In this document: piece after piece, positions 36,913 through 46,168 of the stretch
How positions within the stretch are numbered: the stretch's first letter is position 1
How the letters are laid out: every line of letters starts with the position of its first letter
Source: CAWUEX02 sp038148375
GTDB lineage: Bacteria; Pseudomonadota; Alphaproteobacteria; Rhodospirillales; Rhodospirillaceae
DNA length: 64,000 bases
Assembly (NCBI GenBank): GCA_038148375.1
Contig: JAYQVH010000003.1
Span: forward strand, 62,001 to 126,000
Direction of reading: 5' to 3'
Program-made: the position numbers and the translations under genes
Notes under the pieces: generated by a model
The model's input: only the letters and a program-made list of their open reading frames with translations
Told to the model about the DNA's origin: nothing
Databases searched by the model: none

Positions 36913-38148
36913 CTACTCGATGGCGTCGGCTTCGCGCACCATGTTGATCAGCGACGCGTTCATCAGGAACGCTTTGTGGCGCTTGGGGTCTTCCGCCGTC
37001 TTGCGCATTTCCTCGAAGCGGGCATTGGCCTTGTCCGGGTCCTTGGCCTGCAGCGTTTCCTTGTTCTGGATCGACTGGGCCTGAACGTACTTCTGCGCCA
37101 GCGGACGGCGCTGACGGTCGTAGCGCGCAAACAGCGCCTGATCGTCGGCGGTTTTGTCGTGCCAGGCTTGGCCGACCTTCTCCGCCAGATTGAGGCCGTC
37201 GGCGATACCGGAATTCATACCCATGCCGCCGAGCGGATTGTTGATATGCCCGGCGTCGCCGGCCAGCGTGATGCGGTTCTTGTGGAAACTCTCCGCCACG
37301 CGCTGATGCACGGTGTAGAGATTGCGGTGAATGATCTTGAGGTCTTTGGCATAGGGGAAGCAGTCGTTGACCATGCCGTAGATATACTCGTCCGACGTCA
37401 CCACCTCTTCCGGATCATCGGTCAGCACCGGAAACAGATTGCGCCACATACCGTTGGTGTTGGCGGGATCGTCCGGACCCGGAATCTTGAACACCGAACA
37501 CCACATTTCCGGATCGGCGAGGTAGTTGCGGTAGCAGTAGTTATCCGCCGCTTCATAATCGAAGTACGACGCGACGATGATAAAGCGTTCCTCCCAGGTG
37601 AAGCCGGGAAAGTCGATGTCTTGCGACTTGCGTACGGTTGAGCGGCCGCCGTCGCAGCCGATGACGTAGCGGCCCATCCAGGTCTGCTTTTCGCCGCCCG
37701 GCGTTTCCGTCACCACCCCGGCACGGTCGGTGTCATTGATGACCTCGGTCACCGTGTGTTCGCGGTGGAATTCAAAATGGGGAAACTTCTTCGCCGCATC
37801 CAGGGCGATGTCGACGGTCTTGTGCTGTTCGAGCTGCACCGCGTACGGGTGATTGGACTCGTCTTCGAGACGGCCGAAATCGAATTCGGCGAAGACTTCG
37901 TTGGTCGACCGGTAGCGGTATTGGAAATAGCGCGCCACCAAACCCTGGCGAATTACCTCATCGGCGATGCCGACGGTGTCGAGCAAGTCGAGCGTCGAGG
38001 AATGAGTGGTGGCGGCGCGGTGCGCGGTCGGCGTTTCCGCCAGCGCGTCCAGGACCACAACGGGAATGTCCAGCTGGGCGAGGCGCAAGGCAGTGATCAT
38101 GCCCACCGGTCCGCCGCCGACAACGATAACGCGGTCCTGATCCGTCAT
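36913..38148 (-). CDS. FAD-dependent aromatic hydroxylase-like monooxygenase
   Basis: A 411-residue flavoprotein of the p-hydroxybenzoate/3-(3-hydroxyphenyl)propionate hydroxylase family. The ADP-binding GGGPVGM at the N-terminus, the DG motif (GCDGGRSTVRK) and the second FAD motif (LAGDAGHINNPLGGMGMNSG) are intact. Such enzymes hydroxylate phenolic rings with NAD(P)H and oxygen. Its place in the cluster suggests an aromatic substrate; identity is unknown. Confidence 0.88.
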   Translation of the reverse strand: MTDQDRVIVVGGGPVGMITALRLAQLDIPVVVLDALAETPTAHRAATTHSSTLDLLDTVGIADEVIRQGLVARYFQYRYRSTNEVFAEFDFGRLEDESNHPYAVQLEQHKTVDIALDAAKKFPHFEFHREHTVTEVINDTDRAGVVTETPGGEKQTWMGRYVIGCDGGRSTVRKSQDIDFPGFTWEERFIIVASYFDYEAADNYCYRNYLADPEMWCSVFKIPGPDDPANTNGMWRNLFPVLTDDPEEVVTSDEYIYGMVNDCFPYAKDLKIIHRNLYTVHQRVAESFHKNRITLAGDAGHINNPLGGMGMNSGIADGLNLAEKVGQAWHDKTADDQALFARYDRQRRPLAQKYVQAQSIQNKETLQAKDPDKANARFEEMRKTAEDPKRHKAFLMNASLINMVREADAIE

Positions 38149-38217
38149 AACGTTCGTCCTCCTCCCCCCCGTTTTAGGTCATGTTCGGATGCATTCCGAG
38201 CACGGAGCGCGGCGTGC

Positions 38218-39675
38218 TCAGGGACTGACCATCACATTGACGGTTTTGGTGCGGGTGTAGCTGAGCAGTTCTTCGAGCGCTTCCTCGCCGCCGAGGCCGG
38301 AATTCTTAACCCCGCCGAAGGGCAGGCCGACGTAGTGCTGGGCAACGCCGTTGATCCAGACATAGCCGCTCTCAACTTCCTGCGCAGTGGTCATCGCCGC
38401 CTTGAGGTCGTTGGTGTAGATCGCCGCGGTGAGCCCATAAGCGGTGGCGTTGGCCATTTCGACCGCCTGTTCACGCGTCGACCATTTGAGCATGGACACG
38501 ACGGGGCCGAAGATTTCCTCGCGCGCGACCTCCATGTCCATGGTGCAATCCGCGAACACGGTCGGGCGCAGCCAGTAGCCTTTCTTGAACATCTCGCCCT
38601 CGGGCCTAGCGCCACCCGCGACCAGTTTGGCATCGTCCCGCTTTCCCGCTTCGACGAACCTAAGCACGTTCTTGTAGTGGCCTGCGGAATTGACCGGGCC
38701 CATTTCAGACGCGGGATCGAGTGGATCGCCAAGCTTGACCGCGTCGGTGCGCGCGGCCACGCGCTCCACCAGTTCGTCGTAGACACTTTCGTGCGCCAGG
38801 ATGCGGCTGGTCGAACCGCAGGACTGTCCGGCCCAGGAAAAATTCATTCCGGCGATGGACGCGGCCTCGACCTGATCCAGATCGGCATCGGGAAACACGA
38901 TCAGCGGGTTCTTGCCGCCGAGCTCGAGCGAGACATGTTTGACCGCGACTTCCGCCGCGGCACGCTGGATGGCGAGCCCAGTTGGCACCGAGCCCGTGAA
39001 GCCGATGCGGTGAATATCCGGATGGCGCACTAGGGCATCGCCCGCAGGCAGGCCTGTGCCGGAGACGATGTTGACCACGCCCGGCGGCAGCACCTCGGCA
39101 CAACACTCGGCCAGCAGCGAGCCGGTGAGCGGACTCGTCTCAGGCGTTTTCACCACCACCGTGTTGCCGGCGGTGAGCGGCGAGGCCAGATGCGCGCCGG
39201 CGAACATGAACGGATGATTGAAGGGCACGATGCGCGCGACCACGCCGAAGGGTTCGCGCAACGAGAAGTGAATGTTGCCCGGCGATGCGGGCACCGTGTC
39301 GCCCTTCATTTCGGTAGCGAGACCGGCGAAGTATTCCAGATAAGCGGCGGCGATCTGCACGTCGGCGCCGAGCTTGGCGATAGTGTTGCCAGTGTCCGTC
39401 GCCTCCATGGTGAGGATGTCTTGGGCGCGTTCGCGGAACTTGGCCGCCAAAGCGCGCAGCAGCGCGCCGCGTTCGAAGATGGATTTTTTCGCCCACCCCG
39501 GCTGGGCGGCTTTGGCCGCGGCGACAGCTGCAGCAATGTCCTGGGCCGTTGCGGCGGGGACGCGGCCGATGGGCTCCTCCGTCGCCGGATTGACGGTGGT
39601 GATCCAGTCGCTGCCGGAGCCGGCGGTCATCTCGCCGCCGATGTACATCAGCCGGTCGCCAAAGGTGTGCGTCAT
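38218..39675 (-). CDS. NAD(P)-dependent aldehyde dehydrogenase
   Basis: A 485-residue ALDH. The catalytic cysteine (GQSCGSTSR), the general base glutamate (LELGGKNP), Asn in FNHPFMF and the NAD site FTGSVPTG are intact. It oxidises an unknown aldehyde. It lies in the cluster just after the FAD hydroxylase in gene order and next to the 57-bp repeat array. Confidence 0.95.
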   Translation of the reverse strand: MTHTFGDRLMYIGGEMTAGSGSDWITTVNPATEEPIGRVPAATAQDIAAAVAAAKAAQPGWAKKSIFERGALLRALAAKFRERAQDILTMEATDTGNTIAKLGADVQIAAAYLEYFAGLATEMKGDTVPASPGNIHFSLREPFGVVARIVPFNHPFMFAGAHLASPLTAGNTVVVKTPETSPLTGSLLAECCAEVLPPGVVNIVSGTGLPAGDALVRHPDIHRIGFTGSVPTGLAIQRAAAEVAVKHVSLELGGKNPLIVFPDADLDQVEAASIAGMNFSWAGQSCGSTSRILAHESVYDELVERVAARTDAVKLGDPLDPASEMGPVNSAGHYKNVLRFVEAGKRDDAKLVAGGARPEGEMFKKGYWLRPTVFADCTMDMEVAREEIFGPVVSMLKWSTREQAVEMANATAYGLTAAIYTNDLKAAMTTAQEVESGYVWINGVAQHYVGLPFGGVKNSGLGGEEALEELLSYTRTKTVNVMVSP

Positions 39676-39764
39676 GAAGGGGTCTCCCGTTGCGTTGACC
39701 GCACTTTAGCGATTGTGCTTGTGGACCCAATGGCAAGACGCGAAGCGACCGAGAGGTGGAAACT

Positions 39765-40033
39765 TATTGTTTGGCATGCACCACGTCCTGAAAATCCTGG
39801 CGGATTTTCACTATGTGCGATNNNNNNNNNNNNNNNNNNNNNNNNNNNNNNNNNNNNNNNNNNNNNNNNNNNNNNNNNNNNNNNNNNNNNNNNNNNNNNN
39901 NNNNNNNNNNNNNNNNNNNNNTCCTGTTTCGCACGCGCCACGCCCTGAAAATCCTTGCGGATTTTCACTACGCGCGATTCCTGTTTCGCACGCGCCACGC
40001 CCTGAAAATCCTTGCGGATTTTCACTACGCGCG
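39765..40033. repeat. 57-bp tandem repeat array with an internal hairpin
   Basis: Two near-identical 57-base units (39922-39978, 39979-40033) and a diverged one (39765-39821) flank a 100-N gap. Each contains GAAAATCC-(TTGC or TGGC)-GGATTTTC, a perfect 8-bp stem. On the minus strand one unit is 19 codons, giving a KIRKDFQGVARAKQ repeat, but there is no start or sensible protein context. It occupies the 361-base gap (39676-40036) between the ALDH and FAD-oxidase genes, where no other feature is seen. Confidence 0.9.
39822..39921. other. Scaffold gap of 100 N
   Basis: Exactly 100 unknown bases, a placeholder size, lie inside the repeat array. The true length and number of repeat units are unknown. 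Confidence 0.98.
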
Positions 40034-40036
40034 TGC

Positions 40037-41701
40037 CTAAATCACATTCCGCTGATCTTTGAGCAGGTCCTGCGGGAATTCCGGGAACTTGGTCATCTTC
40101 TTGACACCGTCGCCTTCGCCGGTGAGCTCGAGCACGCCCGGATTCATCAGCCCCTTGGGATCGAGCGCGGCCTTGAGCGCCACGGCGGCGGCCCGCGCCG
40201 TCGACGACAGCTGGCTGGCGTAGGCGTAGTGGCGGCCCATCTGATGATGGCTGGCGCCGAAGGCATCCCACAGGCCGGCGAGATCGCGCCGCAGTTTCAT
40301 CACCAAGTCGCGCGTCTCCGGATCGGCTTTGGTTTTACCGAAGTCCTTTTTCTGATCGTCGGTGACATGGCGCTGATGAAAGGCGTGCAAACGGTCCTTC
40401 CAATAGAACATCGGCTCGATCAGAAACGCGTTGGGCGATCCGGCTGTGAGGTAAGAGAACGTGATGCCGTGTTTGGCCATCGCTTCCGCATGGCGCACGA
40501 AATATTCGTCGGTGACGGCGGCGACCTCTTCGGCGCGGGAGAAGGGAAAGATGCCGTGTACCGGCAGCCAGTTTTCGCCCTCGGGCCCGAGCAGGGATTT
40601 GATGCGCCGGAACGGCTTGGCCCGGGTGACCTGCGGAATGGTGTTGGGAATCTCACGCACGGCCAGCGGCGTACAGATGCGGCGCGCGCGCTCCGCCTTC
40701 CACGCCGCTTCCTTGTCGTCCGCGCCCTCGACCACGATGTGCAGGGTATAGCCGGAGCGGTCGACGGCGCGGTGACCGTCCACCAGCATCTTGCCGACGT
40801 CCTTGATCGCCTTGACCACACCGCCGGAAGCCGCGGCGACATCCTTCACGAAGCCGATGCCCTGAAGAAAATCGAAGCCCTTGGCGGCGAGATGTTGATT
40901 GCCGAGCGGATCGATGCCCCATTGCTCGGCGACGATATTTTCGCGCGCCAGCGCGACATGGGCGGAGGCGATGTCCTCGATGCGTTCGAACACGAAGGAC
41001 AGATAGTCCTCCGCCGCCGGCAGGGCGATGAGCTTGAGCGTCACCCGCGCCTTGATGCCGAAGGCACCGCAGTCGCCGATGAACAGACCGGTCAGGTCGG
41101 GCCCGAACGAGCGCAGGAACGGCGCACGGCCATCCGCCGCCGATGAGCCGGTTTCCAGGAGGTTGCCGTCGGCCAGGACAATGTCGAGGCCGAGGACGCT
41201 TTCGGCCATGGAGCCGTGGGTGCCGGAGCCGAAGAAAGTGGAGTTGTTGCTGGCCGCGCCGCCGACGGTCGAGGCAATGCCCGACAGCGGCCCGAAGAAT
41301 GGTGTGCGCAGACCTTTTTCCTTCAGCGCGTCATATAACGCGCCCCAAGTGCAGCCGGCCTGTACGGTGACATACATGTCCTGGTCGTTGATCTCTTCGA
41401 TCGCATTGAGTTCGGTGAGATCGAACATCACCGTGTTCTTGTGTTCCGGCAGATAGCCCCTGGTGTAGGAGAACCCGCCGCCGCGCGGCACCATCGGCAA
41501 GCCCAACCCGCCGCAGATGGTGACCGCCTGACACAGCTGATCGATGGCGATGGGCTTGAGCACGCACAGCGGCGCAACCCCGCCTTCGCCGGAAATGTCG
41601 GTGCTGTAGTAGGCGAGGTCCTCGGCGCCGGTGATGACACCGTCGGGGCCGAGCAGACTCTGGAACATGCCCAGCGCCTGGGTATGAAGCGAATCAGTCA
41701 T
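40037..41701 (-). CDS. FAD-binding oxidase (GlcD/VAO-type)
   Basis: A 554-residue flavoenzyme with an N-terminal PCMH-type FAD domain: VPRGGGFSYT, GCTWGALYDAL, SGIASTVGGAASNNSTFFG, GDCGAFGIKARVTL. The C-terminal FAD-oxidase domain ends in the usual ALDPKGLMNPGVLEL. Members oxidise hydroxy acids or phenolic alcohols. It lies 45 bases after the Tat-exported amidohydrolase gene; its own stop falls just before the repeat array. Confidence 0.9.
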   Translation of the reverse strand: MTDSLHTQALGMFQSLLGPDGVITGAEDLAYYSTDISGEGGVAPLCVLKPIAIDQLCQAVTICGGLGLPMVPRGGGFSYTRGYLPEHKNTVMFDLTELNAIEEINDQDMYVTVQAGCTWGALYDALKEKGLRTPFFGPLSGIASTVGGAASNNSTFFGSGTHGSMAESVLGLDIVLADGNLLETGSSAADGRAPFLRSFGPDLTGLFIGDCGAFGIKARVTLKLIALPAAEDYLSFVFERIEDIASAHVALARENIVAEQWGIDPLGNQHLAAKGFDFLQGIGFVKDVAAASGGVVKAIKDVGKMLVDGHRAVDRSGYTLHIVVEGADDKEAAWKAERARRICTPLAVREIPNTIPQVTRAKPFRRIKSLLGPEGENWLPVHGIFPFSRAEEVAAVTDEYFVRHAEAMAKHGITFSYLTAGSPNAFLIEPMFYWKDRLHAFHQRHVTDDQKKDFGKTKADPETRDLVMKLRRDLAGLWDAFGASHHQMGRHYAYASQLSSTARAAAVALKAALDPKGLMNPGVLELTGEGDGVKKMTKFPEFPQDLLKDQRNVI

Positions 41702-41746
41702 GGCGGGGTCTTAACACAGCGACGCGCGGAGAAACGATCTTTTCCG

Positions 41747-42952
41747 CTAACTTCGCTGAATCACGTACGGTTCGCGCAGCCCATTCGCGGCCTTGGCCCG
41801 GCCCCATTTGTCTTCGGCGAGCGCCGCGCGGCGCGCGGCGACGTCGATGCCGTGATAGCGGGCCAGGTTGCCGCCGAGGATTTTCGCCTTGGCGTCCTCG
41901 GTCAGCGTATAGGCCGCGCCGTCCGGGGGTTCGAAATCGAAGAAGGCGTTGATGATCCAATACGGATGCTGGTTTACGGCCGTTGAGGCGTAGATCAGCC
42001 GGTCGAGATCCACTTTGGTCATGAACACGTCCATCATCTGGTTGAAGGTGTCCATGTCGAACAGAGGGAACAGCATCGGCCCTTCCATCACGGCGGTGAC
42101 GTTCTCCCGCGCCCGCATCAGGTCCGCCGTTTCCTCGAAATTCTGCCAGCCGGCATGGACGAGATGGAACGTAAGATCGGGGAAGGCCTCAGCCGCTTTG
42201 TACAGATCGTCGATGCCAAGTGCGGCCGTCGACGGACCGACATGACCGACCAGTTTATGCACGGCCAAATGCGTGACGCCCTTGCTTTGCAGCTGCTCGA
42301 ACACCGGGAAGGCGACCTTCTCATCGTCCATTAGCCAGCCTTCGGGCTGGCCGGTCTCGAAGTTGACGCGCGTTGGATAGAATTTCACGCCGTCGCAGCC
42401 CTGGGCAATGAGGCGGTCGGTCAGCTCCATGACGTCGTCGTAAGGCTGGAACAGGTCGAGCGCGCCGTACCACAGCACGCGCTCCGGATAGGTGTTCTTG
42501 AGATACGCGCCTTTTTCGTTGGAGACGAGGCCGTCGTAATAGAGATCGTTCATCGGCACCGAATGCATGATCATCATGTCGGTGTGGCTTTCCAGAAACA
42601 TGATGTCGGCGACTTCGTCGGCCTGCCAATCGCGCGTCCATTGCTCGTAGGTGAGCCGGTACGTTTCCGGGGTACAAGCGACATGATAGCGGTGGGTGGT
42701 GTTGATGCTGTTGACCGCGGCGCGCTTGATGCGGCGGTTGTAGTCCGCGTGGTTGTAACAGTGGGCGACCCCGTCGATGACGAAGATGCGCTCGGCCATC
42801 GGGTGCGGCTCCGGCGACCATCCCGCCTGGGCCAGGGCCGGAGATATTCCGCGAGCCGACATGGCGCCGGCCGCGCCCAGAGCGCCCCCAAGAGCTCCGA
42901 GGGTTTGCAGGGCGGTCCTGCGGCCGACGGATTTGTCGTTCGAATGGGTCAT
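41747..42952 (-). CDS. Amidohydrolase-2 family protein with Tat signal (module copy C)
   Basis: A 401-residue protein with a twin-arginine-like leader (VGRRTALQTLGALGGALGAAG), unlike its cytoplasmic paralogue at 46165-47205. The TIM-barrel part matches that paralogue closely (YDGLVSNEKGAYLK, AQGCDGVKFYPTR, ILGGNLARYHGID). Metal motifs differ from canonical amidohydrolases: IDGVAHCYN replaces IDxHxH, and YASTAVNQHP replaces the FGSDxPH aspartate. Its start overlaps the stop of a MIP18-family gene by 4 bases. Hydrolase or decarboxylase activity is uncertain. Confidence 0.85.
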   Translation of the reverse strand: MTHSNDKSVGRRTALQTLGALGGALGAAGAMSARGISPALAQAGWSPEPHPMAERIFVIDGVAHCYNHADYNRRIKRAAVNSINTTHRYHVACTPETYRLTYEQWTRDWQADEVADIMFLESHTDMMIMHSVPMNDLYYDGLVSNEKGAYLKNTYPERVLWYGALDLFQPYDDVMELTDRLIAQGCDGVKFYPTRVNFETGQPEGWLMDDEKVAFPVFEQLQSKGVTHLAVHKLVGHVGPSTAALGIDDLYKAAEAFPDLTFHLVHAGWQNFEETADLMRARENVTAVMEGPMLFPLFDMDTFNQMMDVFMTKVDLDRLIYASTAVNQHPYWIINAFFDFEPPDGAAYTLTEDAKAKILGGNLARYHGIDVAARRAALAEDKWGRAKAANGLREPYVIQRS

Positions 42953-43335
42953 GACGGCGACTCCTGTGCGGGGAGGCCAAAGCGCTGACGCTTATCGGCG
43001 AACAGCTGCTTGGCCTTGGGGCTGAGACGGTCTTCCGTCCACAGCGGAAAGGGATCGGACGTGACGGTGATGGCGGACACGCCGTCGAGGCGCGCGGCCA
43101 GATCCTCCATGTCCATGATGATCTGGTAGGAAAACACGCAACTTGGATCGGTGAAGGTGACGCTGACGGTGATGGCGTCGCCGTCCCGTACCACGTCGTT
43201 GATCAGGCCGAGATCGACAATGGACAGATCATGCCCGGACAGGGCGTGGCAGGGGTCGGCGACCGAGCCGAGCAACTCCCACACGGCCGCGACAGCTGGA
43301 TCGCCGGAGGGGGGAGAAGCGGCAGCGGTGTTCAT
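42949..43335 (-). CDS. MIP18/DUF59 family metal-sulfur cluster protein (copy C)
   Basis: A 128-residue protein with the DUF59 core: DPCHALSGHDLSIVDLGLI and VTFTDPSCVF, followed by a C-terminal extension (LSPKAKQLFADKRQRFG) shared with the second copy at 45791. Relatives (SufT, PaaD) help mature iron-sulfur proteins. The usual DPE is DPC here, adding a cysteine. ATG 43335 lies one base after the ligase stop, and its end overlaps the amidohydrolase start, so the genes are coupled. Confidence 0.85.
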   Translation of the reverse strand: MNTAAASPPSGDPAVAAVWELLGSVADPCHALSGHDLSIVDLGLINDVVRDGDAITVSVTFTDPSCVFSYQIIMDMEDLAARLDGVSAITVTSDPFPLWTEDRLSPKAKQLFADKRQRFGLPAQESPS

Positions 43336-43336
43336 G

Positions 43337-44881
43337 TCATCCCGCCTTGCGCAGTTCGGTTTTGAGCACCTTGCCATTGGCGTTGCGCGGCAAGGCGTCG
43401 ATCAGCGCGACCTCGCGCGGAATCTTGAAGCGCGACAGCTTGCCTTCGCAGAACTGTTCCAGGCCTGCGGCATCGATGGTCTCGCCCTCGCGTGTGACGA
43501 CAAACGCTTTGAGACGCTCGCCCCACTTGTCGTCGGGGATACCGACGACGGCGACATCGGAAATGGCGGGATGATTGAACAGCAGTTCCTCAATCTCGCG
43601 CGGGTAGACGTTGACGCCGCCGGTGATGACCATGTCTTTCTTGCGATCGACGATATAGATAAACCCGTCCTCGTCGCGCTTGGCCATATCGCCGACGGTG
43701 ACCCAGCCGTCGCGGAACGCAGCTTCGGTTTCATCCGCGCGGTTCCAGTAGCCCGCGAAAGCGGACGGCGACTTGACCCACAGCTCGCCCGGCTCCTCCG
43801 GGCCAACTTCGCAAAAGTCGTCGTCGGCAAGTTTAACAAAGGTGTGCGGAAACGGCGTACCGACGCAGCGCTCTTTCTGCAATTGGAACGGCGGGCGCAG
43901 ATTTGTCACGAAGCCGCCTTCGGTAGACCCATAGGTTTCGTGCAGTTTGCCCTCGCCGAAGTACGCGACAATCTTGTGCTTGAGATGCTGCGGCAGCGCC
44001 GAGGCATTGGAGATCACCGCGTTCAAACGCGCACCTTTGTATTTATCCAGCGCCGCCTGCGGCAATTCGAAAATGGCGTGGTGCTGGGTGGGCACCGTGA
44101 ACACGCCGGAGAAATTGCCGCTCTTGAGCTTCATGAGAAGCTCCTCGGGGTCGAAGCGGTCGAGGATTTCCGTGAAGCCGCCGTTGAGTATCGCCGCCAG
44201 CGGAAAGGCGATGCCGGCGCCGTGATTCATCGGCGTCGTGCCGAGGAAGCGGTCCTCGGGGCCGTAACAGCCGAACTCCTGCGCCATCTGATAGAACGCA
44301 AGCAAACGCGACCGTTGCGGCAGAACGACGCCCTTCGGTTTGCCGGTGGTGCCGGAGGTGTACGGAATGGTCCACGGATCCCATTCATTGATCTCCGGGT
44401 AGGCATCGGGCACGGACGCATTGCTGATCAGCGCTTCGAATTCCGCGCCAAGATGAATGATCCGTTCGATGGTATCGAATTTTGCGGCGGCGACGGCATC
44501 GGCCGAGGCATCGTCGACGAACACGACGCGGGCCTGGGCGTCATTGCAGATACCGGCGATTTCCGTCGTCGTCAGCCTGGGATTGACTGTGGCGACGGCG
44601 GCGCCCGCTTCCGGCAGGGCGCACACCACTTCCACATATTCGATCGAGTTCTTGGCGACGATGGCGACGTTATCGCCTTTGTTGAGCTTGAGCTCCGTAA
44701 TCGCCGCCGCGGTGAGTTTGTCCACGCGCGCCGACAGTTCGCGGTAGCTGCGGCTTTTGTTGTTGTGGGTGATGGCGATCTTGCCGGGATCGCGCAGCAT
44801 GGTGGCGCGCAGACCGCGCGCCATCGTCATCGACGTATAACAGTGCGGAACGTGTACGGTGCGTGGTGCGAGCGACGTCAT
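43337..44881 (-). CDS. AMP-dependent acyl-CoA synthetase/ligase
   Basis: A 514-residue ANL-superfamily enzyme that activates a carboxylic acid with ATP. YTSGTTGKPKGVVLP (P-loop), YGSTEGG, GWVTVGDMA, DRKKDMVITGGVNVYPREIE and the catalytic lysine in NANGKVLKTEL are intact. The acid is unknown; the surrounding oxidases suggest an aromatic or hydroxy acid. It lies in the middle of the minus-strand cluster. Confidence 0.94.
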   Translation of the reverse strand: MTSLAPRTVHVPHCYTSMTMARGLRATMLRDPGKIAITHNNKSRSYRELSARVDKLTAAAITELKLNKGDNVAIVAKNSIEYVEVVCALPEAGAAVATVNPRLTTTEIAGICNDAQARVVFVDDASADAVAAAKFDTIERIIHLGAEFEALISNASVPDAYPEINEWDPWTIPYTSGTTGKPKGVVLPQRSRLLAFYQMAQEFGCYGPEDRFLGTTPMNHGAGIAFPLAAILNGGFTEILDRFDPEELLMKLKSGNFSGVFTVPTQHHAIFELPQAALDKYKGARLNAVISNASALPQHLKHKIVAYFGEGKLHETYGSTEGGFVTNLRPPFQLQKERCVGTPFPHTFVKLADDDFCEVGPEEPGELWVKSPSAFAGYWNRADETEAAFRDGWVTVGDMAKRDEDGFIYIVDRKKDMVITGGVNVYPREIEELLFNHPAISDVAVVGIPDDKWGERLKAFVVTREGETIDAAGLEQFCEGKLSRFKIPREVALIDALPRNANGKVLKTELRKAG

Positions 44882-44901
44882 CGCAGCGGGCGTCTCCTGA
44901 C

Positions 44902-45780
44902 CTAGGCCGCTGCGGCTTTGGCGCCGGGCAGGCGCTTGAAAATCCGCAACGCGTTATCGCGCATCAGCATCTTGTGTGCCTCTTCACGCATCCCGAATTC
45001 GGACACTTCGCGCACGGCGCGTTCCGGATCGATCACCGGCCAGTCGGTGCCGAACATCACCTTATGGCGGCCGTAGGAGTTGGCGTAATGCACGAACTGT
45101 TTGGGCCAGTGCTTGGGCGCGTAGGCATCGCCCGCAGTGTATACGTTCTCGTGCTTCCAGCACATGGCGATCATTTCATCGGTCCACGGCACGCCGATAT
45201 GGATGCCGATGAGGGCCAGTTCCGGGAAGTCGATGGCGACCTGATCGAGCAGGATCGGCTTCGCCACGGACGGCAGGCGGCGTTCCTTGGAATACACCAG
45301 ATTCTGACCGACCTGCATCATGATCGGGATGTCGAGCTCGCAGCACTTGGCATAGACCGGATAAATCTGCGGCGCATTCGGGCGGATGCCGAACCAGTGC
45401 GGATACCAGTGCGCGCCGACGAAACCGTAATCGTTAATCGCGACTTCCAGCTCGCGCAGCTGCTCCATACCCTTGGTGGTGTCGATGCCGGCGAGGCCGG
45501 AGAAGCGGTCCGGATATTTCTGGCAGATGTCGCGCACATATTCATACGGGATGTGATGCGAGCCTTTGACGTTGAGATCGCCGCAGCGGTGAGCGATCAG
45601 CAACGAGCGTTCGATCCCCGCCTTGTCCATCATCTTGAGGTAATCCTCGATCTCGACACCCATTTTGGCATCGCCGGCCATGCGCACCTGTTTCTTGAAA
45701 TCTTCGTCGACGCCCATCAGTCCCTTCTCCACCACCCAGGGCGTGAACGGATTGCAGACGATGTCGATGTAACCACTCAT
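44902..45780 (-). CDS. Amidohydrolase-2 (ACMSD-like) family protein (B)
   Basis: A 292-residue TIM-barrel protein: AGIERSLLIAHR, YPDRFSGLAGID, LIGIHIGVPW and KVMFGTDWPVIDPE are characteristic of amidohydrolase-2 hydrolases and decarboxylases. The N-terminal metal motif is changed (IDIVCNPFTP in place of IDxHxHFxP), while the late FGTD aspartate remains. It lies 20 bases ahead of the ligase gene and 10 after a MIP18 gene. Substrate unknown. Confidence 0.85.
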   Translation of the reverse strand: MSGYIDIVCNPFTPWVVEKGLMGVDEDFKKQVRMAGDAKMGVEIEDYLKMMDKAGIERSLLIAHRCGDLNVKGSHHIPYEYVRDICQKYPDRFSGLAGIDTTKGMEQLRELEVAINDYGFVGAHWYPHWFGIRPNAPQIYPVYAKCCELDIPIMMQVGQNLVYSKERRLPSVAKPILLDQVAIDFPELALIGIHIGVPWTDEMIAMCWKHENVYTAGDAYAPKHWPKQFVHYANSYGRHKVMFGTDWPVIDPERAVREVSEFGMREEAHKMLMRDNALRIFKRLPGAKAAAA

Positions 45781-45790
45781 GATGCGTGTC

Positions 45791-46168
45791 CTATTGGTTT
45801 GAAGCTGTGGCGGCGAGACGGCCCGCGAAACGGTCCTTGGCGGCGGCGAAGGCCTCCTGCCCGGCGGGCGTCATCCATTCCGGCGTCCACGCCTTGTCCC
45901 AGGCGGGCGTGACCGAAACGTCCTCAACCCCGGCGAGCGCCTCAACCGCAGTATAGATAGAATCGATGACGCGGTGGGTGAACTGGCAGCCGACCTCGGT
46001 GAACGTAATGCGTATGTCCACGCGGCCCTGGTTCACTTCCAGCGCGGAGATCAGCCCAAGATCGATGATCGACAGATCAAGCCCGCCGGCGACCATGCAC
46101 GGGTCCTTGACGGCCGCGAGCGCGGCGCGGACCGCGGTTTCGATGTCGGCGTCGGACGGCATGCTCAC
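45791..46168 (-). CDS. MIP18/DUF59 family metal-sulfur cluster protein (copy A)
   Basis: A 125-residue paralogue of the protein at 42949: DPCMVAGGLDLSIIDLGLI and ITFTEVGCQF, then a matching C-terminal extension (WMTPAGQEAFAAAKDRFAG). It again has DPC instead of the common DPE. The ATG overlaps the stop of the cytoplasmic amidohydrolase upstream by 4 bases. No Fe-S enzyme that it could serve is recognisable in the cluster. Confidence 0.85.
   Translation of the reverse strand: MSMPSDADIETAVRAALAAVKDPCMVAGGLDLSIIDLGLISALEVNQGRVDIRITFTEVGCQFTHRVIDSIYTAVEALAGVEDVSVTPAWDKAWTPEWMTPAGQEAFAAAKDRFAGRLAATASNQ

Noticed and set aside
39765..40033. Possible CRISPR array
   Set aside because: Units are directly tandem with no unique spacers, and no cas genes are present.
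39672..40271. Open frame running through the 57-bp repeats and the N gap
   Set aside because: Half of it is antisense or out of frame to the FAD oxidase 3' end and it crosses 100 unknown bases; the KIRKDFQGVARAKQ repeat is a by-product of a 57-base (19-codon) unit.
43151..44905. Long plus-strand frame antisense to the AMP ligase (about 584 residues)
   Set aside because: The ligase has complete motifs on the minus strand; the antisense frame has none.
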